DNA of 64,000 nucleotides from contig CATYOF010000001.1 of NCBI GenBank assembly GCA_958410215.1, positions 199,205 through 263,204 of the forward strand. The letters run 5' to 3'. The stretch comes from an uncultured Cryptobacterium sp. (GTDB lineage: Bacteria > Actinomycetota > Coriobacteriia > Coriobacteriales > Eggerthellaceae). Shown here in pieces: positions 1 to 7,297 of the stretch. The notes under the pieces were generated by a model. That model was not told the origin of the DNA. It saw nothing but the letters and a program-made list of their open reading frames with translations, and ran no database searches. How positions within the stretch are numbered: position 1 is the first letter of the stretch; every line of letters starts with the position of its first letter. The translations under genes and the position numbers were made by a program.

Positions 1-437
1 TTATCGATGGCCCCATGTTTGAAAACATGAAAGATGGCGCTATCGTATGCAATTCTGGACACTTCAATTCTGAAATTAATATTCCTTGGCTGGAAGAAAA
101 TGCCACCGAGCACAAAACCCTTCGTCCCTTTGTTGAAGAATATACGCTTCCTAATGGCAATAAGGTTGTTTTGCTGGCAGAAGGCCGTTTGGTAAATCTT
201 TCCTGCGCCGAAGGCCATCCGGCATCTGTTATGGATATGAGCTTTGCAAATCAAGCATTATGTGCTGAATTCATGGCAAAGCACGCCGATGAAATGGATC
301 CTGATTGCTACGATGTTCCCGCTGATATTGACAATGCCATTGCGCGCTTAAAACTGGAAACCTTGGGCGTAACCATTGATACCCTGACCCCCGAACAAAG
401 CGCTTATCTAAATTCTTGGCAGATGGGTACCGTATAA
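1..437 (+). CDS. ahcY: Adenosylhomocysteinase, C-terminal part (cut by window edge)
   Basis: This is the last ~145 residues of S-adenosylhomocysteine hydrolase, the cytosolic NAD-dependent enzyme that splits S-adenosylhomocysteine into adenosine and homocysteine and so keeps methylation reactions running. The open frame begins at the window edge (codons from base 3), so the substrate domain and most of the NAD fold lie upstream. Visible family signatures are KDGAIVCNSGHFNSEI, the segment AEGRLVNLSCAEGHPASVMD, and the closing residues LTPEQSAYLNSWQ, with the Tyr near the C-terminus typical of the family. The gene stops at 437 and is followed directly by a strong hairpin terminator, so it ends its transcription unit. 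Confidence 0.95.
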   Translation, partial: IDGPMFENMKDGAIVCNSGHFNSEINIPWLEENATEHKTLRPFVEEYTLPNGNKVVLLAEGRLVNLSCAEGHPASVMDMSFANQALCAEFMAKHADEMDPDCYDVPADIDNAIARLKLETLGVTIDTLTPEQSAYLNSWQMGTV

Positions 438-455
438 GTTGCATTTCAAACAAAT

Positions 456-485
456 AAGGCGCCTATAGCTGGGCGCCTTTTTCTT
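456..485 (+). terminator. Rho-independent terminator after ahcY
   Basis: A perfect 8-bp stem (AAGGCGCC at 456-463 with GGCGCCTT at 472-479) and 8-nt loop is followed by a T-rich run. It starts 18 bases after the ahcY stop codon. Confidence 0.9.
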
Positions 486-587
486 TCAATACTTGTACCG
501 CACACCCACCTAGCCACATCAACATAAGGCGTCCCGGCAAAACTACGCAGCCACATCCATAAACGTACGGAAAACAAGGAGGACATC

Positions 588-950
588 ATGCCAGTTTATT
601 CAAATCGCGAAACCCAACGAGTAGAAAAAGTAAACGGCGGCGAAGGCTTCATGATTCGCGACCGTCTGCTTTCCGAAGAAAAAATTGCCGAAGTGGGTGG
701 TAAATGCACCTATATCTCCCAAATTACTGTAGAACCCAACAGCTCTTTAGGTATTCACAAGCACGAAGGTGAATGCGAACTGTATTTCATTACTTCCGGT
801 AAAGCACTCTATACCGAAAATGGCGTTGAATACCAGGTAGCCCCTGGAGATGCTATGTTATGCGAAAGCGGCAGTACCCATGGCATTAAAAATGAAAGCA
901 ACACCGAGCCCTTAACGTTTGTTGCCGTAATTATGCAAGATCCCGAATAG
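588..950 (+). CDS. Small single-domain cupin protein
   Basis: A 120-residue protein of the cupin superfamily. Motif 1 reads GIHKHEGECELYFITSG, giving metal ligands His57, His59 and Glu64; motif 2 reads PGD...STHGIKN with His98, so a complete metal site is present. The fold is a one-domain beta barrel with no signal peptide or membrane segment. The ATG at 588 is set by a strong AAGGAGG about 6 bases upstream. It stands alone between two terminators. Small cupins of this kind include sugar isomerases, dioxygenases and binding proteins; nothing here fixes the substrate, so the molecular function is open. Confidence 0.85.
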   Translation: MPVYSNRETQRVEKVNGGEGFMIRDRLLSEEKIAEVGGKCTYISQITVEPNSSLGIHKHEGECELYFITSGKALYTENGVEYQVAPGDAMLCESGSTHGIKNESNTEPLTFVAVIMQDPE

Positions 951-987
951 GCCTAAAGTCGCACAACAAACGAATTTTAGATCGAAC

Positions 988-1031
988 AGCGAACCTTGGC
1001 TAAATTTCATTTTTGCTAGGTTCGCTTTTTT
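988..1031 (+). terminator. Rho-independent terminator after the cupin gene
   Basis: AGCGAACCT (988-996) pairs with AGGTTCGCT (1018-1026), a 9-bp perfect stem, followed by six T residues. It lies 38 bases after the cupin stop. Confidence 0.85.
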
Positions 1032-1108
1032 GTGCTTTGTTTAAATGCGCAAGGTTTAAGTACACACCACTGTGCACCAACTCCCTTTACCGCCTTTCAT
1101 GTTTTTTG

Positions 1109-1142
1109 AACCCCAGAGTGAAAACTTTGGGGTTTCGTTTTA
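1109..1142 (+). terminator. Second terminator-like hairpin
   Basis: AACCCCAGAG (1109-1118) pairs with CTTTGGGGTT (1125-1134) with one G-U pair around a 6-nt loop, followed by TCGTTTTATT. It could be a backup terminator for the cupin unit or an attenuator before the downstream small gene. Confidence 0.55.
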
Positions 1143-1177
1143 TTATTACTTCTCGTCAGACAGTAATCGCATACAGG

Positions 1178-1247
1178 ATTCCAACCTTACTACCCATACA
1201 AAGCAAACCACGAGGCTTATTACGAAATGCCCCAGATAGGTTGGAAT
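1178..1247 (+). promoter_or_regulatory. Possible structured leader RNA upstream of the 75-aa protein
   Basis: A perfect 10-bp inverted repeat, ATTCCAACCT (1178-1187) and AGGTTGGAAT (1238-1247), encloses 50 nt that contain a second short helix candidate (GGC...GCC at about 1213-1232). It ends 26 bases before the ATG at 1274. The geometry, a closing helix around a compact core just before a start codon, is that of a cis-regulatory RNA, but it matches no riboswitch class that I recognise. Confidence 0.4.
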
Positions 1248-1273
1248 ATGCACGCCAACTATAAGGAGCAATC

Positions 1274-1501
1274 ATGTTTGAAGGTTTATCTGATCAGCAG
1301 CTTATAGCCGCACGTACCGTGCTGGAATATGCCGACATCGAACCCAACGACGACAATCTTCGTCGTTATATCAGCTGGGAAATTGTAACTTTCACCGAGG
1401 ATGAAAAAGGTCAGTATTGCTGGTATATGGACGATGAAGGTAATGAGATTTGCCTTCACGTTGAAACGCTTGAAGAAATTGACACGTACGATTTTGAATA
1501 G
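1274..1501 (+). CDS. Small acidic hypothetical protein (75 aa)
   Basis: I do not recognise this family. The reading frame has a good ribosome binding site (TAAGGAGC, 5-9 bases before the ATG) and a strongly acidic composition; about a third of the residues are Asp or Glu, with YMDDEGNE in the middle and EIDTYDFE at the end. There are no membrane segments and only two separated cysteines. It is a single-gene unit preceded by two terminator-like hairpins and the inverted repeat at 1178-1247, and followed by the tandem repeat at 1509-1562. Length and charge would suit a small regulatory or protein-interaction module, but that is a guess. Confidence 0.65.
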   Translation: MFEGLSDQQLIAARTVLEYADIEPNDDNLRRYISWEIVTFTEDEKGQYCWYMDDEGNEICLHVETLEEIDTYDFE

Positions 1502-1508
1502 CCAACGC

Positions 1509-1562
1509 GTAGCAAGTGCCCAGGGCATTTGTCAGGGTAGCAAGTGGACAGGGCACTTGTCA
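1509..1562. repeat. Two tandem 28-bp units, each internally palindromic
   Basis: GTAGCAAGTG...CATTTGTCA (1509-1534) is repeated at 1537-1562 as GTAGCAAGTG...CACTTGTCA with a few substitutions. Each unit contains a dyad (CAAGTG...CACTTG in the second copy), so either can fold on either strand. The pair sits between the stop of the acidic protein at 1501 and the tRNA terminator. Confidence 0.7.
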
Positions 1563-1630
1563 CGCTGAAAACCGCCTAATTTTTAGCCATTGTCACGTGA
1601 TTGTCACATTTGGTAATTCTTGAACCTTAA

Positions 1631-1667
1631 AAACCAAAAAGTCACCGAGGCAAAATACCCCGATGAC
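1631..1667 (-). terminator. Terminator downstream of tRNA-Thr
   Basis: On the minus strand a 10-bp stem (GTCATCGGGG with CCTCGGTGAC, two G-U pairs) and a 7-nt loop is followed by TTTTTGG. It begins 14 bases past the CCA end of the tRNA. Confidence 0.8.
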
Positions 1668-1680
1668 CTGCAAAAATAAA

Positions 1681-1755
1681 TGGTGCCGGCAACAGGAATC
1701 GAACCCGCAACCCACTGATTACAAATCAGTTGCGCTACCGTTGCGCCATGCCGGC
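1681..1755 (-). tRNA. tRNA-Thr (anticodon UGU)
   Basis: The minus strand folds into a full cloverleaf: acceptor stem GCCGGCA/TGCCGGC, D arm GCGCAACGGTAGCGC, anticodon arm ACTGA-TTTGTAA-TCAGT with anticodon TGT, and T arm GCGGGTTCGATTCCTGT. The 3' CCA is encoded. The anticodon decodes ACN threonine codons, mainly ACA and ACG. Confidence 0.96.
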
Positions 1756-1870
1756 AAAAAGCGTTATTCATTATGACATAAGCCAACAAAAATGAGAACT
1801 ATCTAATTTGAATAACTCGGAATTGATCGCAAGGTAGCCGCAACAGCATTACAGTCACCTTTCACGCATC

Positions 1871-2815
1871 TTAAACAACACCCGTGCCATCAAACGCAGG
1901 AATAAAGCTTTCGGTGGCAGCGCCACCTTCTTGCCAAAAATAATCTTCAATACCTAAAAAGTCTGCATAGTCGAGCACGGTTTCGTATTCTTCATCAGAA
2001 ACCTTACCTGACAACCCATAGCGCACGAGATCTTCCCGCAAAGGTGTGTACTGATTCATAATACTCAAGCGAATACTACCGCCATAGCGTTCATGCAAGA
2101 CCTTCAAAACACGCAGCGATTCTTCAATCTGACCTGGTAAAACCAAATGACGCACAATAATGCCTTTTTGCAATAAGCCCCGTTCATCTTCTTCCCACGA
2201 AGAGATTTGCGTCACCATTTCATCCAACGCTGCAAGCGCAACAGAAGGGTAATTAACAGCATGGGAAAACCTTTGAGCTATCTCGGGAGTAACGTATTTA
2301 AAATCCGCCAAATAAATATCTACTAGCCCGCGAAGAAGCTTAAGACTTTCCACTGAATCGTAGCTAGAGGTGTTATACATCACCGGAATATGCAAGTGCG
2401 AATCAGAATCGAAACGCGAGCCTTGTCGTAGCTGAACCAAGGCTTCAGCAATCGTAGGAACATAATGGGATGGAGTCACCAGGTTTATATTTGCCGCATG
2501 TTCTTCATTTTGCAGGCGAAGAAGCGTTTGCTTAAATTGCTCGAAACCAACTTCAACCCCTGCTCCTGCTACCAAATTTTCATTCTGACAGTACACGCAT
2601 CCCAATGGGCAATACGAGAAAAACACCGCACCGCTACCCTGATCGCCCACCAAACAGGGCTCTTCCCACCAGTGAAGCGCTGCGCGTCCAATGCGAAGCA
2701 CTGCAGGAGCTTTGCAAACGCCCAGCTGCCCTGCAGTGCGATCTACCCCGCATCTACGAGGACACACGTTACAGCAACGATATTGATCTTCATATGTAGT
2801 GTTATTTACAAACAA
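1871..2815 (-). CDS. Radical SAM protein, PflX-like (COG1313 type)
   Basis: About 314 residues from a probable TTG start. The radical SAM cluster motif CPLGCVYCQN gives Cys69, Cys73 and Cys76 for the SAM-binding 4Fe-4S cluster. An N-terminal Cys-rich stretch (CCNVCPRRCGVD...GVCK) may hold further iron. This arrangement fits the pyruvate formate-lyase activase-related PflX family, whose substrate is not established. The frame stays open well upstream, but that part overlaps the preceding gene's tail and encodes Met/Ile-rich nonsense. The TTG eight bases after the preceding stop is therefore the likeliest start, although its ribosome site is weak. The gene is probably cotranscribed with the dehydrogenase before it. 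Confidence 0.8.
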   Translation of the reverse strand: MFVNNTTYEDQYRCCNVCPRRCGVDRTAGQLGVCKAPAVLRIGRAALHWWEEPCLVGDQGSGAVFFSYCPLGCVYCQNENLVAGAGVEVGFEQFKQTLLRLQNEEHAANINLVTPSHYVPTIAEALVQLRQGSRFDSDSHLHIPVMYNTSSYDSVESLKLLRGLVDIYLADFKYVTPEIAQRFSHAVNYPSVALAALDEMVTQISSWEEDERGLLQKGIIVRHLVLPGQIEESLRVLKVLHERYGGSIRLSIMNQYTPLREDLVRYGLSGKVSDEEYETVLDYADFLGIEDYFWQEGGAATESFIPAFDGTGVV

Positions 2816-2822
2816 AAGCTCG

Positions 2823-3866
2823 TTAATTTGAAGAGAAGCTGATATACCCAGAACCTGACTGAGCGCCGTGTTGATGCTGATGATGGTGCCCGCAATCGCA
2901 GTCATCATCACAGGTGCATTCATGATCAGGATCATCACAGTCACATTCGTGATCATGATCATACGCGCCTTCCGCACGTGCCCAATCAAGACCATATTTT
3001 TTGCTGGTTTCTTCATCAGCAAATACCAGCTTCAAGGCCGCAGGGCTAAAGGTTACCCCGCCGACCATAGCCAAAAGTTCCATCAAGCGGAAACCAGCTT
3101 CAGCCTGAGGAAGAATAGTATCCCCATCATCCACGCACGCAAGAGCTGCTGCCAAATCACCCATAAGATGTTCTATCGTATAGGCGCTACCCTCAAATTC
3201 GTCTGCCTCCATTGCTTCGACAAAAGCTTCTTGAGCAGGGGTAAGCATACGCAGCGAAAGAGCCACATCCATGAAATCGTCGCGGTCTACCTGTGCTTCC
3301 TGTAACTCTGAAGACTTCAAAGAAGAATATGCTTCCACTAAACCAACTAATGCTGCAGCCGAAGACAAGGTAAGCGCCGCTTTTGTAGCTTGACCACATC
3401 CCGCTTTGCCCATCCATAAAGCCTTGCCAGCAAACGAACGAAGCATAGGCTCTACCTGCTTAAACACTTCTTCGGTGCCACCAGCTACAACAGACAAGTT
3501 AGAAAGATCAGAAAAGGCTTGTTCGTGCACAATATTTTGAACTACCAGTGGCGCATCAAGCACATGCTTTTCACTCACGGAGCCCATTGCACACAATTCT
3601 TGAGCAAAGGAAACCGTTGAAGGGCTTAAATCAACCAGAATTACCCCTTTTTTGGTCGACTGCAACAAACCTTTACTGTCGTAATACAAATCTTCAAGAG
3701 CAGATTCACTTACGCAGTAGGCAAAAACTACATCTGCCTCAGAAACATTAACTGGGGTATATCCGCTTGCCTGCAAAGATTGCCCAAGAAATGACGCAAC
3801 CTTGGCATCCCCCGCAAAACTATAGGTCTTAACTGCACTTGCTGCCTTACGCGTGCTTGCCGTCAT
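2823..3866 (-). CDS. NAD(P)-binding dehydrogenase-like protein with His/Cys/Asp-rich tail
   Basis: A 347-residue protein of the 6-phosphogluconate / 3-hydroxyisobutyrate dehydrogenase type. The N-terminal fold reads TYSFAGDAKVASFLGQSL, followed by VILVDLSPST and a GKAGCGQATKAAL segment matching the family's catalytic-lysine helix; the C-terminal half is helical. The usual GxGxxG is degenerate, so cofactor binding is not assured. Residues ~301-333 form a dense metal-binding tail with 6 Cys and 8 His among Asp/Glu (ECDC, ECTC, CDCGHHHQHQH), which is not part of the family. The ATG at 3866 has AAAGG upstream. The neighbours are a radical SAM protein downstream and DegV proteins upstream. The tail suggests nickel, zinc or iron binding, but no partner is visible. 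Confidence 0.75.
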   Translation of the reverse strand: MTASTRKAASAVKTYSFAGDAKVASFLGQSLQASGYTPVNVSEADVVFAYCVSESALEDLYYDSKGLLQSTKKGVILVDLSPSTVSFAQELCAMGSVSEKHVLDAPLVVQNIVHEQAFSDLSNLSVVAGGTEEVFKQVEPMLRSFAGKALWMGKAGCGQATKAALTLSSAAALVGLVEAYSSLKSSELQEAQVDRDDFMDVALSLRMLTPAQEAFVEAMEADEFEGSAYTIEHLMGDLAAALACVDDGDTILPQAEAGFRLMELLAMVGGVTFSPAALKLVFADEETSKKYGLDWARAEGAYDHDHECDCDDPDHECTCDDDCDCGHHHQHQHGAQSGSGYISFSSN

Positions 3867-3908
3867 ATATATTCTGCCTTTCCCAGTTCGAATCGCAAAA
3901 ACTGCTCA

Positions 3909-3938
3909 ATAAAAATTCAACCGATGTGCTTAGTCGGT
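3909..3938 (-). terminator. Probable terminator after the degV pair
   Basis: On the minus strand ACCGA (3938-3934) pairs with TCGGT (3924-3920) around a 9-nt loop and is followed by TGAATTTTTATT. It lies between the degV stop at 3951 and the dehydrogenase start at 3866. Confidence 0.55.
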
Positions 3939-3950
3939 AACACTTATTCG

Positions 3951-4877
3951 CTATTTTCCACGAACTTTGCTTGCAATACGATCAGCAACTGACAAGTCTT
4001 TACGTTTATCAGGACCCCAAAATACTACCGCAAGCATTCCTGGCCCTACATGGCTGCCAATTACTGGTCCAATACTGGATTCCAAAATTAAGATCGATTC
4101 ATCTTCCTTGGTAAGAAGAGAAACTAAACGTTCCGCATCTTTAGGACAATCAGCACCGCCCACAACCACGTTTTGCACATGACCCGCGTCACTGCGGCGT
4201 TTGCTCCAATAATCAACCAAGGATTTAACGCCCTTCTTTCGTCCACGCGCAACACCCGTTAAAGCAAGCTTGCCTTCCATATCGATTCCCAAAAGCGGCT
4301 TAACATCTAGTTTAGAGCCCGCAAAAGCAACCGAAGAAGGAATACGTCCACCACGACGCAGAGCTTCCAGGTCGTCCACCATAAATTGAGCATCAACAAA
4401 GTAACGTGCCTCTTCCGCCCAGGTAACCATTTCCTTGGCGGTTAAGCCCTTTTCTCGTTGGTTGAGCGCTTCATATACCAGCAAGGCTTCAGCAACCGAA
4501 GCAAGCTTGGTATCAACCAAGTAAAGTTCTAAATCCGGGTTTTCTGATTTCATTTGTTCCAGAAGCATTGCTGCCGTATCAAACGTACCCGAAAGCCCAC
4601 TGGAAAAGCTGAGATATACCGTAGGAACCCCCTGGTCAACAGCCCACTGGTATGCCTCCTGCAAAGCCTGCATAGGAACCTGTGCAGTATGAGGTTCGCT
4701 TCCATTGCGCATGCCCTCATAAAAATCATGTGCCGTACAGCTTTGATACAGGTCGTCCAAATGCTCGCCTTCATCATCAAAGTAAGGGAAATTTACCAGG
4801 TAAATACCTTCCCTCTGCACCATGTCATGAGGTAAGTCGCAGCAGGAATCCAGAATTAAATTACATTTGATTTCCAC
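3951..4877 (-). CDS. DegV family fatty-acid-binding protein (1)
   Basis: A 308-residue DegV/FakB-type protein. Family features are the opening LILDSCCDLP, the SSGLSGTFDTA loop that holds the fatty-acid carboxylate in structurally known members, and the late LRRGGRIP and SHVGPGMLAV segments. FakB proteins present fatty acids to the kinase FakA for entry into phospholipids; no fakA is visible here. The start is GTG at 4877, set by AAGGGA seven bases upstream. The second DegV gene ends 21 bases before it, so the two are cotranscribed. The PTSSQPS motif of its neighbour is replaced here by PHTAQVP, suggesting different ligand preferences. Confidence 0.88.
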   Translation of the reverse strand: MEIKCNLILDSCCDLPHDMVQREGIYLVNFPYFDDEGEHLDDLYQSCTAHDFYEGMRNGSEPHTAQVPMQALQEAYQWAVDQGVPTVYLSFSSGLSGTFDTAAMLLEQMKSENPDLELYLVDTKLASVAEALLVYEALNQREKGLTAKEMVTWAEEARYFVDAQFMVDDLEALRRGGRIPSSVAFAGSKLDVKPLLGIDMEGKLALTGVARGRKKGVKSLVDYWSKRRSDAGHVQNVVVGGADCPKDAERLVSLLTKEDESILILESSIGPVIGSHVGPGMLAVVFWGPDKRKDLSVADRIASKVRGK

Positions 4878-4898
4878 TGATTCATCCCTTCTCTTCTT

Positions 4899-5804
4899 TT
4901 AGCTAAAAACCGCTAAAGACGAAACATCTTTGGTAATTTTCCCTTCTAGAGGAGAATTGCATTCATACGCAATACCTACTGCAGGTCCCACATGAAGCCC
5001 AACAACAGGACTCACCGGATGCACTTCCACCGCTCTGCCCAACAAAGGTTCAATTACCTCTCGCGCCCACGTAAGTGCAGGCGTTTTTTCACCAATATAA
5101 TGCACAACCAGGTTCTTAAGGCCACCGCAAGCTGCCTTATCTTCTTCCATAATAGAAATTATTTTCTGCAGGGCTTTTTTCTGGGTGCGTACCTTAGCCA
5201 TTGCTTGCGGAATGCCATCAACAACCGTAAGCACCGGGGAAAGCTTAATAAGATTTCCCAACAATGCTGCCGCCCCACCAATGCGGCCACCTTTTTGCAG
5301 AAACGTTAAGCTTTCAGGAGTAAATAAAAATCGCGTACTTCTGATTGATTCCAGTACATCATGTGCCACTTCTGAAAGCGTTTTACCTTCTTTTGCTGAT
5401 CGAATACCTGCAAGCACCGGAAATGCTTCATCGAATCCGCAGGAAGAAGAATCTATCATGCAGTACGAAAAATTAATATTGCGCGCCTCCACCGCGCGTG
5501 CCGCACGAAGCACCCCTTCAAAAGCCCCGGATAGTTTTGAAGAAATCCAAATACCTAGCACTTCGTCACCCGCTTTTGCAATGGATTCGAACAGTGCTTC
5601 CAACTTTGCTTGCGAAGGTTGACTGGAAGTAGGCGGATTATCTGCCATTTCGTAGATGCGCTCATAAAAGGCATCCACATCCATGTCTAAATCTGCGTAT
5701 TCTTTACCATCTACATTAAGGTAGAGCGATACCACTTCCACCTCTTCTTGCTTTGCGATTTCTGTGGGCAATGATGCTACCGAGTCGGTCACGATTTTGA
5801 TCAT
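4899..5804 (-). CDS. DegV family fatty-acid-binding protein (2)
   Basis: A 301-residue DegV protein. It opens with KIVTDSVASLP, has the classical PPTSSQPSQA motif, the SSKLSGAF loop, the SLTFLQKGGRIGG helix and the C-terminal GLHVGPAVGIAY segment. All are hallmarks of the FakB fold that encloses one fatty-acid chain. The ATG at 5804 follows AAAGGCACC. It precedes the other DegV gene in a tandem pair and trails the pncB unit by 38 bases, so it may be read through from the ricT-pncB run. Two adjacent paralogues probably serve different acyl chains, as FakB1/FakB2 do in Firmicutes. That last point is inference. Confidence 0.9.
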   Translation of the reverse strand: MIKIVTDSVASLPTEIAKQEEVEVVSLYLNVDGKEYADLDMDVDAFYERIYEMADNPPTSSQPSQAKLEALFESIAKAGDEVLGIWISSKLSGAFEGVLRAARAVEARNINFSYCMIDSSSCGFDEAFPVLAGIRSAKEGKTLSEVAHDVLESIRSTRFLFTPESLTFLQKGGRIGGAAALLGNLIKLSPVLTVVDGIPQAMAKVRTQKKALQKIISIMEEDKAACGGLKNLVVHYIGEKTPALTWAREVIEPLLGRAVEVHPVSPVVGLHVGPAVGIAYECNSPLEGKITKDVSSLAVFS

Positions 5805-5842
5805 CTACGGTGCCTTTCCAACAAATCCAATACGAAAGATGT

Positions 5843-7297
5843 TTATTTAAGTCCCAACAGACACGAAGCTAATTCATGGCGACGATAGAACAGTGCATAT
5901 TCCAGTCCTACAGGATATGAATGTGGGTTTACAATTCGCGTCTGGCTTTCATCAAGAAGTTCTAGCTGTTCGCGACAGTAATCCCGTGCGATAAGCGCAT
6001 TGCGGTATTCATCCTTCAAAACCACTTTTCCCGCTCGCGCAAGAGGTTCGAGCAAGGTGATATAACGCTTGTTTGACAAATCTTTTTGACGAAGTTCATC
6101 AGCTGGATCGACAATACGTTCTTTTTCAATGCCGTAATTGATGTCATACACCATATCGCCTGCAAGCTTGCCCGAATCATGGAAGTAACGACGAATATCC
6201 AAAACACCTGGTACCGTTTGTTTAGAAGACTGACCGGTTACCTTCATGATAGGTTCCCATTCGCCTTCATTACCCACACGCTTTGCAGCAAGCTTGTATA
6301 CCCCGCCTAAAGCTGGTTGGTCATAGGCGGTAACCATTTTGGTTCCTACACCCCATGAGGCAACCTGTGCACCGGAATCCAAAATGGACTTAATGGTAAA
6401 TTCGTCCAGATCATTCGAAAGAACAACGCCCGTATCGGTAAGCCCTGCTTCGTCAAGCATTTTGCGTGCGAGCTTCGCATGCCATGCCAAGTCACCCGAA
6501 TCAATACGAACGCCAGTTAAATGTTCGCCGCGCGCCTTCATTTCAAGACCCACCGTAATGGCATTCTTCAGACCCTGTTCCACATCATAGGTATCTACCA
6601 ACAACACGCAGTTAGTGGGGAATTCTTTAGCATAGGCGCGAAACGCTTCCAGCTCATCATCAAAGGCCATAACCCAAGCATGGGCATGGGTTCCCGATAC
6701 CGGAAGGCCAAACATACGCCCCGCCAGCACATTGGAAGTAGAAGCACAACCACCCACAATGCACGCACGTGAAGCACGCAAACCGCCCGATTCGCCCTGC
6801 GCACGACGAAGACCAAATTCAGCCACGGGTGTTTTCGCTACATGACAAATGCGTGCCGCTTTAGTGGCCGCCAACGTTTCAAAGTTCACACAATTAAGTA
6901 GTTGGGTCTCTAGGAGCTGGCACTGCAAAACCGGGCCAATAACCCGAACAAAAGGATCGTTCGGGAAGATAACCGTACCTTCACGCACTGCATCAATATC
7001 TACGGTTAATTCCAAATTACGCAGATATTCAAGAAAATCAGGATTGAATAACTTTCCTCCACCAGGAGCATCCAATGAAGCAAGATAAGCAATGTTTTCG
7101 TCAGTTATCTTGAAGTTTTCTACCACTTCAGCAATGTGATCCATGCCACTTGCAATAGCAAATCCCCCATTAAAAGGAGGGTTACGGAAAAAGATGTGGA
7201 AGCACCCCTGCTCTTCCACCTTGCCGCAAGCCCAATACCCTTGCGCCATAGTAAGTTGATACAAGTCAGTTAAAAGCGCATAGTCCTTATTTTGCAT
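5843..7297 (-). CDS. pncB: Nicotinate phosphoribosyltransferase
   Basis: A 484-residue enzyme that joins nicotinate to PRPP, the Preiss-Handler salvage route to NAD. Signatures: YALLTDLYQLTMAQGYW at the N-terminus, FFRNPPFNGGFAIASG, GLRRAQGESGG around the phosphoribosyl site, and GVRIDSGDLAWHAKLAR in the barrel core. The frame is open 27 codons further upstream, but the ATG at 7297 has an AGGAGGGG box at ideal distance and the family starts at TDLYQLTM, so that start was chosen. It overlaps the end of ricT by 11 bases, indicating translational coupling. C-terminal residues ~430-484 (DEYRNALIARDYC...YPVGLEYALF) are typical of the bacterial family. Confidence 0.95.
   Translation of the reverse strand: MQNKDYALLTDLYQLTMAQGYWACGKVEEQGCFHIFFRNPPFNGGFAIASGMDHIAEVVENFKITDENIAYLASLDAPGGGKLFNPDFLEYLRNLELTVDIDAVREGTVIFPNDPFVRVIGPVLQCQLLETQLLNCVNFETLAATKAARICHVAKTPVAEFGLRRAQGESGGLRASRACIVGGCASTSNVLAGRMFGLPVSGTHAHAWVMAFDDELEAFRAYAKEFPTNCVLLVDTYDVEQGLKNAITVGLEMKARGEHLTGVRIDSGDLAWHAKLARKMLDEAGLTDTGVVLSNDLDEFTIKSILDSGAQVASWGVGTKMVTAYDQPALGGVYKLAAKRVGNEGEWEPIMKVTGQSSKQTVPGVLDIRRYFHDSGKLAGDMVYDINYGIEKERIVDPADELRQKDLSNKRYITLLEPLARAGKVVLKDEYRNALIARDYCREQLELLDESQTRIVNPHSYPVGLEYALFYRRHELASCLLGLK

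Noticed and set aside
1013..1264. Open frame of 83 codons on the plus strand
   Set aside because: It begins inside the terminator at 988-1031, spans the second hairpin and inverted repeat, has no ribosome site and no protein-like composition.
2823..3022. N-terminal 69 codons of the long radical SAM frame
   Set aside because: They overlap the dehydrogenase's metal tail in another frame and read as Met/Ile-rich antisense-like sequence; the family N-terminus begins at the TTG near 2815.
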